Positions 56,266 to 64,000 of a stretch of 64,000 nucleotides of DNA are shown piece by piece; the stretch's first letter is position 1, and each line of letters begins with the position of its first letter. This DNA comes from Baylisascaris procyonis (Eukaryota > Nematoda > Chromadorea > Rhabditida > Ascarididae). The stretch is taken from NCBI GenBank assembly GCA_037389465.1, contig JAZARR010000074.1:1984001-2048000 (forward strand). The letters run 5' to 3'. The notes below the pieces were generated by a model that was not told where the DNA came from, did no database searches, and saw only the letters and a program-made list of their open reading frames with translations. Position numbers and translations under genes: made by a program.

Positions 56266-57400
56266 CTATTTAAGGCAATAAAGAAAAGAAATGTTATGCG
56301 ACATTCGCAAAGTAAGCCACAAAAATGCAGACACATTAGCGAAACAGCATATGAAAATTGAGGGGACACATTCTGGCTGTATCACGAAAATATCTCTCCT
56401 CTCATATACCTTCTGTGCACTTGCTGGGTGCAGAAATTCTCTCAGTGACACATCCTCTAGAAAAAAATAAGACGTGTTAGGAAGAAAGTGATCGATAGTC
56501 TGATAAAGCCTCAACTTAGGAGCACTGCCAGAAGATTGTAAGGTTTGTAACATGATAGAGTCTTTGATTATACCCTGACCTTAAATGAGAAAATTATTAT
56601 ACATTCTTGAGAGCATAGATTACCCGCAAATTCCAGTGCTTTCCCAGCTGGCTATAATAGCGTCTGAGAATATTGCTGGGATAAAGGCCTAACAAATCGA
56701 AGAAAGACCACATGTAATAGTAACAAAAGTTCTATGCGCATGAGTCAATCGAATGCACTACTAAACAGCGAGAAGAATAACTGAAGATGTAATTTGCGCC
56801 GATAAGCATAGAACAGCTGTAACGCCACAGCGAGGTAAAAAAAAAACATGAAAAACGACGAAAAGAAGAGCACCGGAATTTCGCATCAATTTCGTGTAAT
56901 ATCAACAAAAAACTACCAGTTGCGGTGATGTGATGTGTGACGTGAACTGCTCCGAAACAAAAGTATTTGGCAATCGCAGTTTTCATCGCAAGAAAGATGA
57001 AATTGCATTACATTATTTTTTCTTCTTAAATTTAGTCAGGACGAGTTTTCAAGGACATCCAGTGGCCCTATACCCGAATATATCTGCGAAAATTCTATGC
57101 GTTATACCTACTGCAGGTGCTCACTCTAAAGCTCCTAAGAAATATAGAATACTGATGCATTCCTTCGTGCGACATGGTCTGAATTGATAGCTTATGGATG
57201 AAACATTCACGCTGAAGAAAATGAGAAAGCTTCACTTTGTTGCTGACCTTTCGCGTGTGATGTGCTGGTTCCCTAAAAGAGGGCTGTGGAGAACTAATGG
57301 AAGGTTCACAATGCCGTCATCACCTGGGGCAACATTTCGCATTAGAAGAATTCTGTTGTTCGCTCGTTTTTTCTGTATCGTTTGAAACACTCATTTGCAG

Positions 57401-57600
57401 TTGAAATTGTACGCTTACAAAAAATCGAATCAAAGATGGTGTTGAGAGAAGCAAACAAAAAAAATTGTCGCGCTCATCCTGGTTACTTGCGCAGTTTATC
57501 GCGACGTCCAGACGATTTAACTTTGCAAAGGGAAAGTGACAGACATCAATGGCATCGAATACACCAAATGGAAGTAAATGGAATCGTCGAGCTGCTTTGA
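57401..57600 (+). CDS. Candidate exon, charged peptide of unknown function
   Basis: Follows a TTTGCAG acceptor and stays open to a TGA. Residues include KNCRAHPGYLRSLSRRPDDL and a His/Arg-rich end (RESDRHQWHRIHQMEVNG). It has no recognised domain and no partner exon. Confidence 0.15.
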
Positions 57601-58344
57601 TTGTCGTCTCTAGAAGCTTCCCATATTTGATAGCCGGGAATTGTTATCTGCGGCATCAGATTGCTGTACATAGCGGTTGAAGATGCGTTGCATTATTCAC
57701 TGTTTGCTCTACGATATCGACCTCGCATTTGTGCAAGTACTAATGCCCTTTCGATGGCTACAACTCATGCACTGAATCTTCTGCGTTTGTTGATCGCAAA
57801 AGTCACTTTATTTTACAGCAGACTGCAGCGTCGTGCTCCTCATTATATGTTCCTAATCGCCTGAACAAACGCCGTACACATGCTCGTGCTACTTTCAGAA
57901 GGATAACGGACACAGTAATCAAAGAATCTTCGAGAAAAGCAGAAAAAGCACACACAAAAAGAGTATCATTGGTGGAAGCTCTCTAGCAAATTCAATTAGT
58001 GAATCATGTAGACAGGGGTGAGCAGGTGTCCGAGAAAGGGCGGCCGTTCACTCGCGAACCCTTTCCCCTTTAGAGAAATCGGTATGAACCTTTTTCTTTT
58101 ATATCTTTTCCGTTGATCGATGAATAAAGAATCAGAAAACCAAAATGAGTTGTGCAGTTAAGAACACTACATAGCTCAATGAATTTTCGTGCACCCAGCA
58201 ACCATACCATTAAATTCACGCAACGTTTTCTGGACGGCTATACTAATCCGTCACATATACCCAAAACTCGAAGAAGATCTAGCTTTAACTGACAAATGAT
58301 AGCGAAGCCACAGAAATTATCATCCGGAAGATTAGAATAGGAAG

Positions 58345-58707
58345 CTAATACCCGGCATATGAAAGACGACTTGAACCTATATTGGCACTGATATAGTGAG
58401 CGCACTTATTGAAGAAATACATGAGGGCTTTGTGGTCGAAGTTGTCCCATGAAGGAAATTTATCGCCATCCCAGTGGAACAAGCGACTAGCCAAGCTCAA
58501 GTGAGGTTCGACATTTGTGAAAACGAACGTATATGGTGGGAAGGAATGGCTCAACTCAACCACGGCATCTAAAATCTCATTCTCTGCGTCATGACTATTG
58601 AGGTATACACGACGATGACGTAGCAAAGCATCGCTCATGCTCATCATTCGCACGCAACTTTTATAAACATAGGGAAAAACTGAGCACTCATCAGCAGATC
58701 TCGTCAA
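58345..58707 (-). CDS. Candidate exon of unknown minus-strand gene
   Basis: A 120-codon minus-strand open stretch with balanced composition, including RRVYLNSHDAENEILDAVVE, then FPPYTFVFTNVEPHLSLASR and FHWDGDKFPSWDNFDHKALM. Possible donors lie at AATAA|GTGCGC and AATATAG|GTTCAAG near the 3' end. It looks like part of a globular, perhaps extracellular or lumenal, protein. I could not name the family. Confidence 0.3.
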   Translation of the reverse strand: MTRSADECSVFPYVYKSCVRMMSMSDALLRHRRVYLNSHDAENEILDAVVELSHSFPPYTFVFTNVEPHLSLASRLFHWDGDKFPSWDNFDHKALMYFFNKCAHYISANIGSSRLSYAGY

Positions 58708-58840
58708 TTTCGCAGGATTTCTTCACGGTATTTGTTTTGAAATCCACGAATCAATGTTCACTTTGAAGGGCAGGAAAGAGATCGATCATTCGTTTCCCAT
58801 GTCTACAAAATACCATAGCCCCAGTAGAAAGCGCCGAACG

Positions 58841-58898
58841 CGGTTTAATTACATATGGGATACAATTACATATGGGATACGGTTTACATATGGGATAC
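58841..58898 (+). repeat. Short tandem repeat, three ACATATGGGATAC units
   Basis: Three copies of ACATATGGGATA spaced 17-18 bp apart, with alternating CAATT and CGGTTT linkers. The first copy follows GGTTTAATTAC by chance; this matches only half of the nematode SL1 leader. Confidence 0.85.
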
Positions 58899-59445
58899 AA
58901 ATTTCGAGGGCCCGACAATTTAAAAACGTATATATCGAACTTTGGAAATTTCGCTTTTCTCTGCTCATCTGCTTTAAGAGCATCAGACCTATGACAAGGG
59001 AAGAATCTCTCGGCTTCTGCCATTTCATTTCGTCTGTACAAAATTCAGCTTCTGACTTTGAACAACAATTTGCAAATCAGTCTTTTCCGGGTTGAAGCAT
59101 ATAAGCTGTTTCTGAATAACCGAGAAGAAATGCAAGAGGGACGGAACACGTATAAACTAGAATACGCATAAAAGGACATTGAGGACCACATTACTCGAAT
59201 ACGCAGTTGTAGCAGTTAGACTTACCTGTGAGCAAGTTGCGCCCAAAACCAAGTCGGTTACTGTGGTTGCATCCTAAGCTCCCTCGGCTCTAGTTTAATC
59301 AGCACGAAATTTGGATATCATCACCACTAAGGAATGTTCGGTTAAAAAAGTGCCAACATTCACTGAAGATGCAAAGCGCTCAACATCTTTTCTCGAAAGC
59401 CTGACGAAATCAAGAAATGCACCAGCAATAAGACAATGATACCAG

Positions 59446-59447
<2 letters not shown>

Positions 59448-59516
<69 letters not shown>
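59448..59516. repeat. (TA)n microsatellite
   Basis: About 69 bp of uninterrupted TA. Confidence 0.97.
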
Positions 59517-59519
<3 letters not shown>

Positions 59520-61134
59520 GTTCCAGAAAGCTCCACACAGAGACAGCGACAGCTTACGAACTACGGTTCATTGATATGTTTTAACAGCGATGAGTTCATT
59601 TTTGTGCCGCATATTGAAGTGTTGTTAGTGCTTATTTGAACTAGAAACTTCGTTAAGGAACTTTGAAGGCATGGAAGCAAGTGTCATAGATCCGAGTGCG
59701 CGTACAGCTATGGCATTTCACATTGACAACCGCTACTGATCTATGAATCGGCAGGACGAGGTATTTACAGGTAAATATTGGCAGCTTGGCAGTGACGGAT
59801 GTTTCCAGGCAAAAGTTGAACACAGGCAAAAATGTTGTAATGCTTCCAACAATTGTGCATGAACGATCCTGGGAGAATTGATAATATGGTCGAGTCGACG
59901 GTGGACTGGATACCAAGTTTGCAACACACAGGGATAAATTAGGGTGAACTGCAAAGGTTGCGTGGCAGAAGAATTCATTGTCAGCAGAAAAGAATTTATG
60001 GGCTCCCTTCGAATGACTTTTTGTTTCCTGTTTCGTAATTTGTCTGCGACGTTTATGAGTTTGCAACGTTCATTGCCCCTCGTATACTCAGGGAAAAGAG
60101 GCCATCGTTTTTTGCTCTCCAAACGATCGGCGTTCAATGTTAAAACCTTTAAGTTCGGCGGTTCAGAGAAACCATTAAATTCTCACATCTCAGGCATACA
60201 CATCAGTGTCATTGTTTGCTTATCGCCTTATGAGAAGAGTTTTAATTCGGAAAATACCAATCGAAACCGAAGGCGGACACTTGCTGTGGGCAGAAGAGAG
60301 GTACGAGTGAAATGCTCAGGCGTTACCAGTTGTCGATTTTGATAAATATGTGTACCCTCTCATCCAGCTGAAAACTCCAAGTGACTCTCGAGGAATGCTT
60401 CAGATGCTATCTGAACAACGAGCTTTTTTTTCAGATTTTTGCTACGTGGCATCTCAATATAACTGGCAGAGCACCAACGTTATATAAACTTAAATAGTAC
60501 ATGATATTTGCAGCCTATATTCCTTCCTTCCGCGAACTGGCATATTTCCTCCTTACATCACAAAATATGCGAGTGACTTAATTTAGCTGCTAGAGAGATG
60601 AAACTAAAATGCATCTCAAGCAGCAGCTCACAAAAGCTCTCAGATCTGACCTCTTGCTGTGGCGACTACATCCTTTGAGCAAAGTGGCGTTGCGGTTATT
60701 GTAGAGGACGCCGACTACCTTACATTATGTCAGCAATATTCCGCCTTTATTGTTTTATGCCTCAATTTCTCTTTTCAACTGGTTTATTATCATTGGTTGA
60801 CAATAGTATTGACGCTTAGCAATCTCCTTGCTATATGTTCGTTTAACGCCTTCTCATTTATTAACGCCTGGCCAAAAAAGCTACCTTAGCTATCTCAAGG
60901 CATGTTTTATGATGTCATTGTCATCGTTTCTTAGTTACGTCGCGTTTTAGTGCGGTGTAAAAGTACATTAGCGCTCAGTTACCAAGTTCGACGTATCGGG
61001 CGATTGCAGAGCTGAGAAGTGTCCCCGGAAACTTGTGAACAAACTTTGGGCGAGCCAACTAGGAGGTCGATAAAGATTCGTTGAGAAAAGGAGGGGCGCA
61101 AGTGAATGAGGCTTCTTCAAATCAGGCCAGCTTA
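59517..61134. other. Unassigned DNA between two (TA)n arrays
   Basis: Two minus-strand frames are open for over 130 codons at 59653-60137, and a plus-strand frame is open at 59944-60342. No frame carries a known motif. A weak exon-like segment on the minus strand near 59890 reads DRSCTIVGSITTFLPVFNF. Confidence 0.4.
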
Positions 61135-61154
61135 TTTATTAAGCACATTGTATA

Positions 61155-61216
<62 letters not shown>

Positions 61217-61225
61217 CTTAATAAA
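61135..61225. repeat. (TA)n array with perfect 14-bp inverted flanks
   Basis: The flanks 61135-61148 and 61212-61225 are exact reverse complements (TTTATTAAGCACAT and ATGTGCTTAATAAA) around about 60 bp of mostly TA. The whole 91 bp can fold into one hairpin. Confidence 0.93.
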
Positions 61226-62115
61226 GATCTCGAGCAGTTTCGAGTGCAGCAGAGAAGTTGTAGAGCATAAATAAGAAAGTATCGGCAGCCCAAGGAAAAC
61301 AATTTGGGGTTAGCATCTGTAAATCCGCATGTGTTAGGCAGTGGTGGTTTGGTATTCTTCATATACCTGGTGGTCGGCGCAAATGCAATCGTTCGACATC
61401 CAGTTTCTCGTAAAAGTACTTGTATTGAATTTCGTTACGTGAAACCCTACCATAATTGACGTTTTTCGGGAACGTTCAGGAGCACATAATTCCTTGAAAA
61501 GTTAACGGATAGCAAAGTGGAGTAGGTAAACGAGTGGTCCTTAAGACACTATCAACATTAAATTTTGCTCTCCACTTTGCTCTCCAACATTTATATGAGT
61601 ACAACGCATATTAGACGATAACGCTCTCTGCACTGTAGCAAGTTCATTCTTTGGTGACTTCGATGAAGGAAAGAAGGAACCCCTGTGCGCGATTTATGCG
61701 AGCGATGTTAACAGTTGACATAAGGAGGCATCACTTTGCATGTTTTTTTTAATTGGTCATCTGCGAAACGGGTTGGTCGTTTGAAAGGAATGCATGTACG
61801 TCTAATTCCGCTCCGTTTGGCTCGTCTCACGACCCCTCTCGTTCGGTAAAACTCCAGATGCACCTGAGCTCATTTCTATGATGGACTACTCATCCGCTCT
61901 AATGTCATGGTGCAAACGATTCTTGCTTCTTTTTTCTCTCGCCGGCAGTTCATTTTGGCTCCCGATGAGTTTGAGCCTATGTGCACTGCAACCGCTACTC
62001 AAATACTATAAAAGAGTTAAGGCGGTTATTGGCATTATTTATCGTTAAAGCTGAATACGGTGCAGAATGTTGGCGAGTTTTATGTTGCAACATTGTAGAG
62101 TGGACAAAATTGGTG

Positions 62116-63531
62116 CACCTATGAAATAAATTAGCGCTGAACAAGTGCGGACGGAATCTCGACCGCTTAACTCATTGGCGCTTCGGATATCTTTCAAAAC
62201 TTCCGTTCGGCACACATCGCATTCTGCACAGCCATAGATTCTTTTCCACAAGGTATTCGCATCTGCAATCATATGAACTCAATAGTATATGAACGTGCTC
62301 CAATCGCATGAACTCAGTAGTTACGACAGTTTGTTTCAAGCATGAAAAACGAAGAAATATTAATCTAAATGGGTTTTACTACTCCGGTGGATCGATACGT
62401 TTACTGAAGAACAGCTTTTCGAAAGAAAAAAAGAAATAAAAAAAAACTTGCGCTAATGAAGATACTCCGAGTGAGTGAGCGTGGTGGCTTTTACGCTGCC
62501 AAGTGGCAGATTTTTTCAGATTATTCGGAACCTTAGCCAATAGGCGCTTGTCGGAATTTTTCCACAGAAGAGACTGCCATTTTCAATGATTTCAGTTTAC
62601 CAGCAGCCGAATGCAGTAACTGATGTTGCAAACAGATATGCAAACAGATAAAGGTAGTTCATGAGACCTAGCTGTTTTTTGTTTATCTTACTTACACTGA
62701 AATCGACTGTTGTTCATTGAACTGCTTGAGTGCTATATATTAATATGCACATTGCAGAATGTATGTAAAACTAAAAACAGATGGAAGCGTGCATGTCATG
62801 TAGGTGAGCATTGCGTATGCAGTGAGCGAGTAAACGGAACCTTGAAGAAGTGACCGTATTGAAAGGATCGTTAGGACAGCGGTAACCGTTGGGACAGTCA
62901 CAGCGATGGTTGATAGCAACTAACGTCATATGAGTGTCAATAACAACCTGTAAGAAGATACGTTGAAACGAAGCATCCATAGTCGAGATCAAACGATAAA
63001 AGATATATGAACTAAATCGATTGACTCGAATGAAACCAGTAAGATACTAAAACAGATGATTTTCGAGAAGGCGCTTATAAAATCATATGAAATGAGGATG
63101 CTACAATATAATTTCAGAAAACGGAATCCCTTCATCATACAAGCGAGCATCTCGACTTTTCCTGAGAAAAACTTGTGTTCTTATTACGCCGCATTTTAAA
63201 AGTCAATGAAGGAGTACAGAAAATGCTAACGATATTCGTCCTTAAAACCATCTGTACGAGCTTACCGGTTGAAAATTGGCTGATCTGAAGCACGGCATGT
63301 TGGCTGGCAGAACGGGAAAGGAGAAGAAGGAATTTGGGTGCCCGTACGCTTCCACGGAGAACACTCAATACAGTGATGATCAGGAAAGTTTGTTCTAGAG
63401 GAAGAAGGAGGAACGAATTTCCATCGATCTCTCCCATCAGGGATTTGTCCAAGTGCGATACGAATCTTGCACAATTCAACGTTTCGACAGTTTCCGTAGC
63501 CGATGGGAAAAAGTGGGGAAACGGAATTAAG
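62116..63531 (-). CDS. Candidate cysteine-rich secreted protein gene (partial model)
   Basis: Three minus-strand stretches look like exons. The first, 63531-63266, lies between CATACAG and CCG|GTAAGC and in one frame reads FVPPSSSRTNFPDHHCIECS; another frame leads in phase into the next exon as PANMPCFRSANFQP. The second starts at 62947 after TCTTACAG and reads VAINHRCDCPNGYRCPND. The third starts near 62267 after GATTGCAG, reads LWKRIYGCAECDVCRTEVL and runs to a possible donor near 62116. Repeated CxC and CxxC spacing suggests disulfide-rich extracellular domains. The frame of the first exon, the donor of the second and the start codon are not settled. No family was recognised. Confidence 0.3.
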
Positions 63532-64000
63532 CTGTATGGAAACGAGAATACGCGGGTGCAAAAAAAAAACCGAAAATGTTGCGAAAATGTAGGTTTATCA
63601 GATATCACCAGCGGCTTCAACTTCCTCCCAAAATCAGGAGTAATCATTCCACTATTGACCACTATTACTGAGAATTCCGTCCCGATCTTCAACGAGGAAA
63701 AATTGCTCCTTGTTTCTTAACTCCATATGTGGTTGATTAGCGAGGAATGTACTCATCTTATTTCAGCATCTTTTTTTCAATAGAAGTTGAGTACAAGTGG
63801 CAATGAGATAATATTAGCTTATTCCGAGGAGTTCACTCTGATGTTGATTTGAGGCTGCAGTATTCCAGTGTCGGTGAACGATCATCAAAAACTTTGAACT
63901 ACATTCTCAGAATTTCTCTCAGAACTTCTTGCTACTGAATGCGAGCCCAATATGAAATACAGTGAACGCAGTGGTCCTCATTCACTTTTAGGTAGTAGCG
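63532..64000. other. Right-edge DNA, unassigned
   Basis: Open frames from 63334 to 63720 on the plus strand and 63135 to 63692 on the minus strand overlap the candidate cysteine-rich exon. They cannot all be coding. Nothing further is supported up to the edge. Confidence 0.4.

Noticed and set aside
58842..58852. GGTTTAATTAC, the first half of the nematode SL1 leader
   Set aside because: Only 11 of 22 bases match, and no SL RNA body, Sm site or 5S context follows. It belongs to the short tandem repeat.

Overview
This is nuclear DNA of a nematode, most likely an ascaridid roundworm (Ascaris or a close relative). The evidence is two cecropin-P-type antimicrobial peptide genes with the Ascaris-type mature sequence, a nematode Patched-related exon set, small intron-split genes, nematode-style 3' splice sites and very AT-rich spacers. 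No prokaryotic, organellar or viral gene was seen.

Layout. Positions 1-25.7 kb are an AT-rich, gene-poor stretch with homopolymers, G/C tracts and (TA)n microsatellites. The best coding signals there are a short minus-strand start exon near 19.87 kb, which encodes an MGNA-type N-terminus, and two weak plus-strand exons near 1.0-1.3 kb. From 25741 to 36280 lies a complete 13-exon gene for the RNA polymerase II elongation factor ELL (622 aa, close to human ELL in length). By eye the base composition rises in GC after about 34-36 kb and stays mixed to the end.

From 43.6 to 46.4 kb there is a divergent (head-to-head) pair of two-exon cecropin genes. Each has a TATA box, a signal peptide, a Tyr7-type mature peptide, an RRRR processing site and a pro-tail. 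The plus-strand copy is P2-like. The minus-strand copy carries two conservative changes in the mature peptide and a different tail. From 52.66 to 54.61 kb three phase-matched exons encode the C-terminal transmembrane part of a Patched-related (PTR) protein; no N-terminal half was recognised. From 54.6 to 63.7 kb there are several coding-looking minus-strand stretches, including a cysteine-rich candidate at 62-63.5 kb, but none could be assigned to a family.

Structural DNA of note: a near-perfect 41-bp inverted repeat with a 4-nt loop inside a PTR intron, a pre-miRNA-like hairpin inside an ELL intron, a (TA)n tract bounded by perfect 14-bp inverted flanks, five long (TA)n arrays and several short tandem duplications. 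ELL (nuclear transcription elongation), the cecropins (secreted defence) and PTR (membrane sterol/lipid-related traffic) are not functionally linked. All exon boundaries were set by hand from phase and splice consensus.
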